Origin: Rhabditoides inermis
Lineage: Eukaryota > Nematoda > Chromadorea > Rhabditida > Rhabditidae
DNA length: 64,000 bases
Assembly: GCA_963966185.1 (NCBI GenBank)
Contig: CAWZYM010000232.1
Coordinates: 937,001-1,001,000, forward strand
Direction of reading: 5' to 3'
Shown: positions 11,570 to 22,408 of the stretch, in pieces
How the letters are laid out: every line of letters starts with the position of its first letter
How positions within the stretch are numbered: the stretch's first letter is position 1
Made by a program: the position numbers and the translations under genes
Notes under the pieces: model-generated
What the model was told of the DNA's origin: nothing
What the model saw: the letters and a program-made list of their open reading frames with translations, nothing else
Databases searched by the model: none

Positions 11570-12492
11570 ATGGCTGAGATCAACGAGCGCGCCTCCACCT
11601 CCTCCCCTGCAGAGCCTCCCGCACTGGGGGAGACGGAGGGGGTGAGGAGACTGGCTGACAACATGTACGACAAGGTCGGACAGCTCATCGCCGGACAGGT
11701 CCAGGGTGGGTTATTGATTGATTGATTTATCGATTGGGTGAAACGTGTTCATTACCACCGTCGTGTTTAGGCACGATTGACGAGTACAAGCTGCTCGAGG
11801 ATATGAACGGGGCGACGGCACAGCGCTATGCCGACATGAGACAGGTATGTGCCGGGTGATTGTTGTGAATTGTGTATCCGCGGTTGAGTAGGGTTATGAT
11901 CTGATTTGCATGTACAAAATTATGGGTTTTTGGATATTGGTACGGTTAGATTATTTGCTCTGGTACGATATCAAACGAATCAGTTGTGTGTTTTCAGGTT
12001 GCAGAGGGCGTGGCTGCGAAGCTCGCGCGGCTCAATGGAAAGTGTGAGTGCTCATTGATTCTTTCGTGTACATCAAATCAAATGTTAAGTGAATAGTTGT
12101 GGGGTTGTGACTCGTGATTGCTGTGGATCGTGTGAGGATGAGGGTATGTGTTGTTTCAGACGAGTGTCTGCAGCCGTATCTGGCGCAGATCGATGAGATG
12201 GACGAGAGCACGCGGCGACTCGAGGAGGCCGCCCACGTACTCGACAACTACGTCGCCACCCTCGGTCAGCCACCCTTCACACACGGTTCCCATGTATTAT
12301 TCACAAACGTCTACGTTACCGTTAGAACGCACTGTTCGATAGTGTTTTGTTTGATTATGACGGATATTATATAGTGAGTTCTTGTCTTATCAATTTTTAT
12401 AGCGGGACTGTTCGACTGTTATGTTTAAATTGCCCCCGTAAAATGTTGTTGTTTCAGAGGGCAAACTGCAGGCAATCCGCGGCTCGCAGTAG
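11570..12492 (+). CDS. blos-2: BLOC-1 complex subunit 2 (BLOS2)
   Basis: Subunit of BLOC-1, the coiled-coil complex that sorts cargo from endosomes to lysosome-related organelles (gut granules in worms). Exons 11570-11705, 11771-11844, 11998-12043, 12160-12264 and 12458-12492 give 131 residues. Family hallmarks are the helix [20 protein letters not shown], then a second helix running from YADM to the end with [20 protein letters not shown]. The whole C-terminal two thirds should form a coiled coil, and length and organisation match BLOC1S2. The N-terminal 30 residues are Ser/Pro/Glu rich and not conserved. The start follows TTGTAG by one base. The ABC transporter starts 264 nt downstream on the same strand, so an operon is possible but unproven. 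Confidence 0.88.
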
Positions 12493-12755
12493 GAGAGACA
12501 GATAGAAGGAAGAGAATGAGAGACGACGCCTCTGCCCCTATCATTCCCATGTACTAGTCACTGTGTTGTGCGCCCACTGAATATTGCATTGTATGCTTGT
12601 ATCTTTTTTACACCCAATGAATCTGTTCTATGCTTGGTGTCTGTGAGATTTACGGGAAGTTTGATTGCTGATATGTTATCGCTGGGAGCACAATCGAAGT
12701 GGCTTACTCGGCACATTGAGACGGTGGGTATGTGTGTTTTGCGGATTGGCATTGG

Positions 12756-12906
12756 ATGGCGGACGAGGAGAGAGACTTCCACTTTGACCGCGCCTTCTGG
12801 AGGGCGCTATGTACCATCACACCCCTCATGTTGCCAAGAGTCGAGTGGGCGGGGCTACTGTTGCTCGCCACTCTCGCACTCGTCGTCGGACGTGGGTTTT
12901 GAAGAG

Positions 12907-12959
<53 letters not shown>

Positions 12960-13291
12960 ATTCAGAGGAGTTTGTCAACTACTACTCGGGCATGATAGTG
13001 GGCAAGTTCTACGAGCAGCTGTTGAATAGGGACGAGGCTGGTTTCTGGCGAGTGTTCTGGACTGCCAGTGGACTCTACACCGGACAGTGCCTGGTCGGTT
13101 TCTGCGTAACACATCGAAACGGTGCGGATTGAGGTTCTGGGCACGATCTCCCTTTCCACCGGCGGTCTGTATCTGGCGCTGAGGAGAAACTTCACATATG
13201 CCCTGCACTCTGTGTATTTCTCGAGAAAAGGAGTGGGTCCGTCTCCGTGCTACACCCTCAACACAAAGGCAGGGGAGCTGGACAATCCGTG

Positions 13292-13328
<37 letters not shown>

Positions 13329-13966
13329 TTCTCTTTCTCTCTCTCTCCCCTCTCTCACTCTCTTTCTCTCTCTCCTCTCTCTCTCTCCTCTCTCCTCTCT
13401 CACTCTCTTTCTCTCTCTCCTCTCTCTCTCTCTCTCTATCTCCCTCCCTCCCCCCTCCCTCTCTCTCAATGGCCTGTTGCAGTGACCAGCGCATCTCTCA
13501 GGACGTGGAGCGGGCATGCAATCTGCTGGCGAACAAGGTGAATTCCATGAATGTTGCTTAGTGTTGCTAATTGTGTGTGTCAGATCGCGCCTGCTGTGTT
13601 GATCGCCCCCTGTGTGATCGGATACTACACGTGGAAGACATGGTCAACGTGGGTTACGAGATGATTTCCTTCAACTCAATTCAATTCTACATTTATCCGG
13701 TATCGCATTATGTGATCATATCTCAAACATCAATTATTCACAGAGTAGCGCCGGGATGATTTCCTTAGTTTTTCTTTGGTTCAGTGCGGGCGGTCTGGGC
13801 GTGGCTATCATCTATGGGTACTTCGTGGTCGGATCGATTGTCAACCGACTGCTCATGTCCCCCATCACTCGATGGGTGGCCAGGGTGGAGAAGGCAGAGG
13901 GCGACTTCCGGTCGGTCTCTCTCTCTCACTCACTCACTCTCTCTCTCACACTCACTCTCTCTCTCA

Positions 13967-13997
<31 letters not shown>

Positions 13998-15911
13998 TAG
14001 AGTGTCCTTTTGTAGCTTCAAGCACATGTCTGTGCGGCGTTGTGCGGAAGAGAGCGCGTTCTGTCGCGCGGAGGAATTCGAGCAGCAGCACGCCAATGAG
14101 GTGGGGAAGAGAAGGGAGAGAGAGGGGGGGGAGGAAAAGGGAGTTCAGATACATTTGACTGCAGGCCTTCTCCCATCTACTATATCGCCAGCTCATTCTC
14201 ATTCTCTGGAGATATCCATCTCAATGTGAGAAATAACTCTTTAGCTTCTCATAATTCCATTCAGTCCTGCAGAACTTTTTCGACTACTATGGCGGTGTGC
14301 TGAGCTACGCCCTGCAGGTCGGTTTCATTCGTCACATCTCTTCTATGACTTTTCCAGGTCTTTCCCATTTTCGTCCTCCATTCCTATGACGGTCTCTCAG
14401 CGGCGGAGCTGGGAATGAAGATATCCAATGTTAGTGGTTTCTACCCGAACCGATGTTATTGAAGAGTCTAGAACGCGTTTGTGTACATCTACCTGGTGAA
14501 CAGCTTCACTCGACTCACGGATCTGGCGATGAGTGCGGCAGAGGTGGCAGGCTACTTACAGAGGTTGGTACGGCAGTACATGAGTCCATTCGAACGTAGT
14601 AGGCTTCTGAACAGTGCAGAGAACATTCTGTGCTCTCACGGTGTACCAACTGATTGTGTGGTTACAGGATATCCGAGCTCGTCGATTTCTGTCGGAAGGA
14701 TCACGAAAACAATAGCATAACTAGCTATGTAGATGAAAAAGGAGATGACGATGAGAAGTCGCTTATTCGCTTTGAGCGAGTGAGCTACGCGCTGCCCGAC
14801 AGCGGCACGGAGCTCATGACAGGTGCGCGCACTGGTGGATCAGTGATGGTAGTTGTTGCAAATGACTGCAGACCTGTCGCTCTCCCTCTCGTCGTCTCCT
14901 CTCCTCGTCACTGGGGAGAGCGGCGCGGGCAAGTCGAGTCTGTTCCGAGTGCTGGCTGGGCTGTGGACGGTGCAACAGGGTGGGTCCATTCGGATTGGCT
15001 GCTCAGTTTTCGTCCAGGTTCCATCCACTCCTCCCTCCCGCCCTCGCGAGTCATGTTCCTCCCACAACGACCCTATCTGCCCACTGGCAGATTATCGCTT
15101 AGACAACAGGTGAGACAGATTTTCTTTGCAGAGAAAAATACCGACCTCAAGGTGATGTTTCCACTTCCACTGTGCACGCTGTCATCAGACAAGGACCGTG
15201 GAGCGATGGAGTCCATCCTATGCGATGTGGGACTGGCACACCTCATCGCCACGTGTGGGGGCATCGACGAGAGGGTGCACTTCGAATGGTATTCAACGAG
15301 GGCGGGCGGGGAAGGGAGCTGCTTTGCAGGTGCACGCAGCTGTCTCCGGGGGAGCAGCAGCGTCTGTCGATCGCCCGCCTCCTTTTCCACGCACCCACCC
15401 TGGCTGTCCTCGATGAGGCGACCAGCAGTCTCCCGGAGGCCACTGAGGCCCACATGTACGGGCTCATCGAGAAGGTTAGCCTTTAGCTCATTAGTTTGAG
15501 CAAACAATTGATATGTGCCGGGCAGCTTGGGAACCTCTCTTGGCCAAATATTGTAATAATTTAAAAAAAAAAACAGTTTTTCGTACTGATTCCGAATATG
15601 AACATGTTTTTTTCTAATCTATATTTTTTTCTAATCTTTTCTAAGCTATGTTGGCTAAATAAATGAGACGTGCAAACAGCGAAACGAATCTGTTGTTGCA
15701 GTGGAAGATTGCGTATGTGTCGGCGGGCCATCGGCGGACTCTGCGGAAGTGGCACGCGAGGGAACTGCGGCTGACTGGAGAGGTGAGGAGGAGAAGAGGG
15801 CAACAACAACGTATTACTGTGCGTTCCCACGTTTCCGTTTTACAAGAATCGTTGCAGAGCAGCTACGAGATCCGACCGATCCACACCGAGCACACACTCG
15901 ATTCGGACTAG
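12756..15911 (+). CDS. ABC half transporter, subfamily D, ABCD4-like
   Basis: Half transporter most like ABCD4, which in vertebrates resides on lysosomes and helps export cobalamin; other ABCD members are peroxisomal. Exons: 12756-12891, 12966-13093, 13134-13288, 13483-13537, 13584-13648, 13785-13910, 14016-14100, 14165-14225, 14265-14317, 14358-14429, 14472-14563, 14668-14822, 14872-14979, 15018-15288, 15330-15474, 15702-15782, 15858-15911; 613 residues, as expected. Membrane part carries DQRISQDVERAC and the GDFRFKHM motif. Nucleotide-binding part has Walker A GESGAGKSS, signature LSPGEQQRL, Walker B LAVLDEATSS and a switch histidine in SAGHRRTL. Four introns are only 38-74 nt, one of them an (AT)n tract. 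Residues encoded at about 15110-15190 form an insertion not expected in the family; a missed intron there cannot be excluded. Confidence 0.88.
12911..12956. repeat. (AT)n dinucleotide repeat filling an intron
   Basis: 46 nt of perfect AT repeat make up most of the 74 nt first intron of the ABC transporter gene. Confidence 0.95.
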
Positions 15912-15929
15912 ACTATTCAATTTCATGTC

Positions 15930-15935
15930 AATAAA
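15930..15935 (+). terminator. poly(A) signal of the ABC transporter gene
   Basis: AATAAA 19 nt after the stop codon. Cleavage would fall at about 15950, within a few bases of the stop codon of the convergent cystatin gene at 15954. Confidence 0.75.
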
Positions 15936-15953
15936 ACACTTTATCTCACACGT

Positions 15954-16530
15954 TTACACTGTTATTGTGGCGTTTCGCGTGATGACAGTCTCGGTGCGGA
16001 AGGCGTTTCCATTGAGCACCACTTGGAAGCGAGAAACGCGCAGCTCGCCCGGAGAGGAGAACAGCCACATGCGAACGATCTACAACGGCGCTCTCCTCTG
16101 CCTTCGCTAGACTCTGCCTCTCCTCTGCCTTCGCTCCACCCACATTGCTTCCGAGTGTCACGCACTTGTCAGCCGTCTGTCTGCCGTAGTCGATCCCCGC
16201 ACACCGCACCCGCTGACAGTACACTGTCATCTCGTAGTTCCGCCCGTTCACCACCTGCTCTTTCACAGACAACACCTGCAAAAAGGGCGAGAACGTGATG
16301 GTGTGTGAATGCGTACCTGGGTGGGAATGAGCTGGTCTTGTGTTCGGAACGCGTTGATGGGATCGCGAGCGGCAAGCCAGGCGAGTTTCTCGAATCGACA
16401 TGGTCTCACGGCAACCATGCTCACTCACCAGGTGGTTGCTATCGGGTGGGACGAGGTTGAACCCGCCCTTGATCTGTCCGGAGACAGCCACTGCGAGAAA
16501 GAGGAAGAAGAGAACAGCGAGACGGTGCAT
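15954..16530 (-). CDS. secreted cystatin-like cysteine protease inhibitor (copy B)
   Basis: Minus-strand exons 16429-16530, 16317-16388, 16162-16275, 15954-16079 give 137 residues. Residues 1-18 form a signal peptide (MHRLAVLFFLFLAVAVSG), followed by KGGF, the N-terminal glycine pair of cystatins, then the central inhibitory loop as QVVNG in place of QVVAG. Three cysteines follow (VYCQRVRC and DKC); the C-terminal strand is RMWLFSSPGELRVSRFQVV, with no canonical PW loop. Papain-type cathepsins are the likely targets. It shares exon positions with the neighbouring cystatin, so the two arose by tandem duplication. The first intron is only 40 nt and ends in CGAG, a weak acceptor placed by homology to copy A. 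The stop is 42 nt from the stop of the convergent ABC transporter. Confidence 0.82.
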
Positions 16531-16684
16531 GTCCAATCACTGTCGAACCAAATCATAGCAAGCAGCACTTCGAATAATAACGCATTGTGTCCCACGACAC
16601 TATTCACATGGAAATGCGTTTATACAGAAAGATGTGTACAAAGTATACAATAAACAGTATAAGCATATGTTTCATGAATGTTAT

Positions 16685-17299
16685 CTACTCCCGTTCCTTC
16701 TCGAATCGCACGACTTCCAGGTGGTCTTCCCACGGGCGCGAGTAGAGAACGAGATTATAGACCTGATGATGTAGCATGTATCTCTTATTTTGTCGTTATG
16801 ACTGACCTCGGACACTCCGCCCTGCTTCAGCTCGCCACAGCTGGACTGGAGGTCTTCCACGGTGTTCTGAACAGTCATTGAAAGGTCATCAATAGTGGGA
16901 ACAGTCATCAATAGTGGGAATAGACCTTCCTCTCACACACGCTCTCCGTGAACTCGACCCGATAGTGGTAGTTGAGGCCAGCGACGACTTGCGTGCGCAC
17001 CGACAGAACCTGCAGGGACAACCACATACACACAATGTTCTCCGAGGAAGCCTACCCGTGTCGGCACAATCACGTTCCCCTCGCTGCCGCCGTTCACTTT
17101 GTTGTCGGCGGAGGCGCGCCATGCGAGCTGCTGAAACAAAACAAACGATCGCTATTAGGGAAAATGAAGCATATCGAGCAATTCGCCTGACCAGATCGGC
17201 TGCGGTGGGCGCTCGGTCGGAGAAGCCTCCCACACTCCCATCATCTGAGAGGTGCTGCGCAGTCGACACGACTAACAGAAATACAATCGGCAACAGCAT
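16685..17299 (-). CDS. secreted type-2 cystatin (copy A)
   Basis: Minus-strand exons 17192-17299, 17056-17130, 16926-17009, 16807-16866, 16685-16762 give 134 residues. Signal peptide at about residues 1-14 (MLLPIVFLLVVSTA), then VGGF, the N-terminal inhibitory segment; the central loop is a textbook QVVAG; the C-terminal hairpin carries SRPWEDH, the conserved PW. Two cysteines (ESVCERK, SSCGEL) could form one disulfide. All three protease-contact elements are intact, so this should be an active inhibitor of cathepsin L/B-type proteases. It lies 154 nt upstream of the second cystatin on the same strand. C. elegans has two cystatins, CPI-1 and CPI-2; which is the closer relative is not determined here. 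Confidence 0.9.
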
Positions 17300-17779
17300 G
17301 AGAACTTGAGAACGTATTCTTAGAAGCACTGATGAATTTCACAAGCACTGAAGAATTTCACAACCGTCACACATAGATAAATATGTATTCGTCTTTACCG
17401 ATAATCGATCATAAGCTCTCGTCTCCAATCACTTATCAGTTGACCAAACAGTAAACATTCTACATGCACTTTTCACTCGACTCGAGGTCGTACTCATGAA
17501 ATCTACATTGAACTCGTAAACAACTTGCATTGCAACACATTTATTAACAATCATCAACAGCGGAAAACGCTTCAATCATCACAGAAAAAGAAGACATATT
17601 GATTATGATCATCACCTCGTAGTTATTGTACTGTAAGCGATGTGAGTGGGTCGCAGAAACAGAAACACACTAATGGAAATTATAAAAATAGAAGCCGGCA
17701 AAAATATAATAGAAATGTATAATAATAATAAAAACTCTGTCGTCAAATGATGTTTTTGGTATGTTGGGATGGTTGTTAG
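17300..17779. other. region between cystatin A and the duplicated dehydrogenase exons
   Basis: No gene seen. The part about 17490-17640 resembles about 19570-19690 (shared words such as AATCATCAACAGCG and ATTATGAT), so it belongs to the same duplicated segment as the xanthine dehydrogenase 3' exons. Confidence 0.5.
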
Positions 17780-18260
17780 AGAGGCACAGTCCAGGGAGTG
17801 TAGCTTCCAGCCTCCGGAAGGGCGGGAACCTGAATCCAGAAATAAGAAGTGTACAAAAGCAATGAGTCAAAATCGACACGAGAGACCGGTGAATGTGCTG
17901 AGTGAGAGAGTGGGAGAAGAAGTACCTCACTCGCTCGGGCGTCGCCGGAGAATCGAACCGGAAGTAGCCAGTCAGACCGCACTGCTGCCTGCAAATGCCT
18001 GCCATCATGAGAGCATGTCACGCGTGATGTGTTGATGTACCTGTATGCCTTGACTGCTTCCCGAATGGCGAACAGACAGCGGATCCGAGGAACAGAGGCG
18101 GCTCGCCCACTGCCTTTGAAGAGAAGATCGCGCCAGGGTTCGACGAACCTTGCAAGCGATGAGTAATTATATGAAATGACGTGGTAGTTACCTTGAGTAG
18201 TCTCACGGACATCTCCATCGGTGTGTCGTCGGCGGAGGGAATCTGCAATCGATACACTCG
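17780..18260 (-). pseudogene. broken duplicate of the 3' exons of xanthine dehydrogenase
   Basis: Near-identical to the last four exons of the intact gene at 19820-20453. The terminal exon copy still encodes [14 protein letters not shown]. The penultimate copy stops after TPERVR: the 30 nt that follow in the intact gene are missing and a GTACTT donor-like site abuts the break, so joining to the last exon shifts the frame. The third-last copy has a one-base loss in the codons for GSAVLF, shifting the frame as well. Introns between the copies are kept, so this is a DNA-level tandem duplication and not a retrocopy. No upstream exons accompany it. Confidence 0.85.
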
Positions 18261-18445
18261 GATCTCCTGCAGCATCGCCACATTCACTCCGACTCCGTGC
18301 CACTAGAGCTCCTTCGAGAGCAGACTTTGGTCTGCAAAACTTTTGGTGCGGCCGGCCTGATCTGTCTGAGGTCATTTTCCAGCAAAAGTTGAGTCTGACC
18401 TCTACGGGTAAAACACATATGATAGTCAGCTGATGAACGATAGTA

Positions 18446-18497
18446 CTTGGGTCTCGCATGCGACAGACGCGGATACGAACCACTATACCACCGGATA
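18446..18497 (-). pseudogene. tRNA-Asp-like fragment (5' two thirds)
   Basis: Minus strand begins TCCGGTGGTATAGTGGTTCG, a tRNA D-arm/B1-like start, then an anticodon stem CGCGT/ATGCG around the loop CTGTCGC (anticodon GTC, Asp) and AGACC as variable loop. The expected T arm GGTTCGAATCC is absent; unrelated sequence follows. Either a tRNA pseudogene or a tRNA-headed SINE remnant. Confidence 0.5.
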
Positions 18498-18559
18498 CAC
18501 ATTCCCTCATTCAATTTTCCGGGTTGTTACACGAGTGTGGAAATCGAATGCAAGAACAA

Positions 18560-18800
18560 AAAAACAAAACGATTGCCCGCATCGGGCAATCGTTTGCGAT
18601 CTTCAATTCACACTATGTTTCAGCGAGCAGTCGACTGTGTTTCTGAGTGGTCGATTGAGTGGGGTCTCACCATATCTGCTAGCAAAACACAGGTTTTTTA
18701 CCTGGGCAAACGAAATCCGCTCTATGCATATTCCCTTGGCACAGTGTCTCTAGAATCCCCAGAGTGTGTTAAAGATCTTGGTACAGAAAATGAAAGAGAT
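18560..18800 (+). mobile_element. non-LTR retrotransposon reverse-transcriptase fragment
   Basis: Plus-strand reading encodes DCVSEWSIEWGLTISASKTQ and, further on, VKDLG, the pattern found just after the catalytic YADD box in CR1/jockey-type reverse transcriptases. No YADD box or further domains flank it, and the frame ends within 30 codons. A short dead fragment lying between the broken and intact xanthine dehydrogenase 3' ends. Confidence 0.65.
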
Positions 18801-18812
18801 AGAAATCTGTAG

Positions 18813-19819
18813 ACCTTACACATGATGTCTCTCCGCAAGAATCAATAGGGAGCAATCAGCGATACAAAAATACAAGATGAACTATTCTTCTATTTTTCTA
18901 TCGTTGTATACCTAGTGCGGAGGCGCGCGATAGCGCGCCGGAGCGCTAGTCGGCTACATAATGCTACTTATGGCGATGCGTGATTGATGTGTTGAATATG
19001 GGATATTGGGTGTGGCTATTGTTCCTCCTCTGCTATCTTCGGTTACGCACATGACTACGCTACAGGATAACAGGTAAGATGTCTGCTATCCACTGACGCC
19101 ACAACATTGGTGCATCGGCCCGGAACTGACGCCCGCCTCACTACGCACCGGCATCTTGTGATCGTTCTTATTTATGGATGTAAAGAGAACCAAATTACGA
19201 CTCGCCTGTTACACATTTGGTCGATTACATGATTATCTTTAACAGTAAATCGAACGCCCCGTCGCACCCCGTCCTGAATAGGTATTACTGTATCAACCAA
19301 ATACTACAGTACCGCCTGTTTTTCTTTGCAGTGAAAGCACGTGACATTGCACCCGTTGAGTGTCATTCCGAAGGGGCGCCTTTTCGGCTGACGACTGACG
19401 ACGGGTTTTCACAGAACAGAATAGGCAGAAAGAGTAACTGTGTTTGAGAGAGAACGAGTATGCTGGCAGAATCGCCGGAGTGACGCTGTCGATCAGCGAT
19501 TACCAACAGAATCTCACTGCCGGCTTTCCCGAAATGTAATGCAGGAACTTTTCACTCAACCTCCCAAGTCCATGCCTAAAATCTGTATTGATATCGTAAA
19601 AAAACTCGATTTACAGCAAATGTATCAATCATCAACAGCGAGAACGCATCAATCAGCACAAAAAAGATTGAGGGTATTTCGATTATGATTCTAACTAATA
19701 ATGAAAAATTGTAAAGAAATAGATTGTGAACAGGTTGCAGAATCACACTATCATAGGTGCATGCTGCATAATAGTATAAATATAAAATACTCTGTTGTCG
19801 AATGATGTTCAGATGCTTA
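18813..19819. other. spacer between duplicated xanthine dehydrogenase segments
   Basis: No gene. About 19342-19377 matches (with a few changes) the edge of the dehydrogenase exon at 21919-21992, sharing the word GTTGAGTGTCATTCCGAAGG, so another scrap of the gene is stranded here. About 19570-19690 resembles about 17490-17640. The rest is unassigned. Confidence 0.55.
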
Positions 19820-20833
19820 TTAGAGAGGCACAGTCCAGGGGGTGTAGCTTCCAGCCTCCGGAAGGGCGGGAACCTGAATCCAGAGATAAGAAGTGTACAT
19901 ACAACTCTGTATACACATCGACAGCCATTTGTTGCCAGTTGAGAGTAACTAACTGACTGACTGAGTGAGGTGGAACACATACCTTGTTGAGTAGGTGGTC
20001 CTCGCACGCCATCCGCACTCGCTCGGGCGTCGCCGGAGAATCGAACCGGAAGTAGCCAGTCAGACCGCACTGCTGCCTGCAACCACGTTGAGTGTGCTGA
20101 TTGTGTTCACAGGTTGACCTGCGTACCTGTATGCCTTGACGGCTTCCCGAATGGCGAACAGCACAGCTGATCCGAGGAACAGAGGCGGCTCGCCCACGGC
20201 CTTCGATGAGAAGATCGCGCCAGGGTTGGACGAACCCTGCAAGCGATGCATAGGTGTATGGTTTCATTTCTTGTGGGCTAAGCGCTCGTGTTGCCACAAC
20301 TGTGAATACACAGAAGTGCTACGCTGTCTGACAGGCAACGCTTTCTCGCAGGCCGGCAGGAATTTTGAAAAAGGAAAAAAAAGAAATGTGATTTTGTGAT
20401 ACCTTGAGCAGTCTCACGTGCATCTCCCTCGGGGCGTCGTCGGCGGAGGGAATCTGAAAGCATATGGAATTGTACCATTCACCTAGGACACAGTGTCCAG
20501 TGGTTCACAATCCTGGGATCCGGCAATTGATGTACCACTCGTGTTTAGCATGCCCTCTCCACCCCTGTTCTCACCTTGTATGCTCCGGGTCCCCTGGTGA
20601 GTCGGATTCCGTCCGGCCGCACCTTCAGCTCCTCCATTGTGAACAGACCGTAGCCCTGAAAACATGAGTGAAAGGAGAACAAGAACCGAAATGATACTCA
20701 ATTGCAAAGATGAAGAAACAAGCAAGAAGCGTACCTGGATGAATGCTCCCTCGATCTGTCCGATGTCAATGGCCGGGTTGAGAGTCTCGCCGATGTCCAT
20801 CACGATGTCAGAGCGGAGCAGCTGGAAGGGAAT

Positions 20834-20865
<32 letters not shown>

Positions 20866-22355
20866 TTTCTCTCTCACTCTCTCTCTCTCTTTCTCCTCCT
20901 CTCTCTCCCCTCTCCCCCCCCCCCTCCACTCACATAGTGGTCTCCAGTGAGGCAGTCGACTTCCACCTCACAGCACGCCGTTCCATACACGGCATAGCTG
21001 AACAACTCGCCTCCCTTGCCGGTAGAGAAGTTGACTGGCTCGCAGGGGGTGCTGGAAGAAGAGAGGGTGAGAGAGGAGAGAGAGAGAGAGAGAGGGGAAG
21101 AGAGGAACATATGTACGTACACGGCGAATCCGCTGGCCGAGAGGCTGACCCTCTCTGCGTACGCGAGTCGAATGAGCTTGTGCCAGTCGAGGTCGGGGTT
21201 CGCCGCGCGCAGAGGCGCCAGTCTGAACGGGATCGTTGTGCGTGTCCTTCCCTCGACCACTCACCTCTCGTTGATCTGTCGACACGCGTCCTGAATCGCC
21301 AGTCCATTCAGGTCGGAGCCCATCGAAGCGGCTGTCGGAGACGTGTTCGGCACCTCAACACATCATCTTTGTTTTATGTTGTTTTGTCTTGTTCGCCCAC
21401 CTTATCCGTGCTGGTCTCCGTAATGTGAATGAGCTTCATGTCGATGCCGAGGCAGCGCGACGTCACCTGAAATCGCGGCCATAGACTCCGCTCCCTCTCG
21501 CTCCGCCCCTCTCGCCCCGCCCACCTGCAGCATCTTGGTGTGCAGCCCCTGTCCCATTTCCATACCAGCGTGGTTCACCAGCACGGTGCCGTCAGTGTAG
21601 ATGAGAACCAGAGCGCCCGCCTGTGAACGTCGGTTAGCTCCGCCCCTCTTGGCCACGCCCCTACCTGGTTGAGGTGCTTTAGTCCGAATCCGCAGCTGAA
21701 CTTGGTGGGGAGGAGGAAAATGCCGCGCTTGCGGTAGCGGTTCTCACTGGAATTGATGGGTGTGTGGGATTGCAAAATAGAATAGCAGTGTACCTGTTGA
21801 ACTTTTTGACGGCAGCCTTCCTGGCGTCGTATCCGCTCTCCAGACGGCACTCGTCCCACGTCATCCTGAAAAGAGATAAATTATTTAAAAAAAAGATAGC
21901 AAACACAACGATTCGCACCTGATATTGCACCGGTTGAGTGTCATTCCGAAGGGCGTGAGATCGCCCTCCGAGTAGAAGTTGCGGGCACGCAGCTGAAGAG
22001 ACAATCAGTATCAAAGAAACAGAGTCGGCCCACCTCGTCGACGTCGATGCTCATCTCCTCGGCCACGTGCACCATCATCGTCTCCGTGGCGAACATACCC
22101 TGCGGGCCGCCGAAGCCGCTGCACAGAGGCGGAGGGGTGAGAGAGAGGGAGAGAGAGAGGGAGAGAGGGAGAGGGGAGAGAGAGAGGGAGAGAGAGTGGA
22201 GAGAGAGAGAGAGAGAGGGGACAGGCTGCTCACCGATAGGCCGTGTTGCTGGCAGTGTTGGTCTTGCACATGAGTCCGAAGATGTCCGCGTTCGGCCATC
22301 TGTACACGTTGTCCACGTGCGTCATCGCGCGGTCTGAAAGTAGAACGTCTCTCTT

Positions 22356-22408
<53 letters not shown>

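Noticed and set aside
15110..15188. Possible extra introns with GTGAGA donor at 15110 or GTGATG donor at 15152 in the ABC transporter
   Set aside because: The available acceptors would leave 22 nt or a frame-breaking 37 nt intron, so the segment was kept as coding, with a note.
18447..18812. Plus-strand open frame read as a host gene
   Set aside because: Sequence matches the post-catalytic part of non-LTR reverse transcriptases and lacks gene structure.
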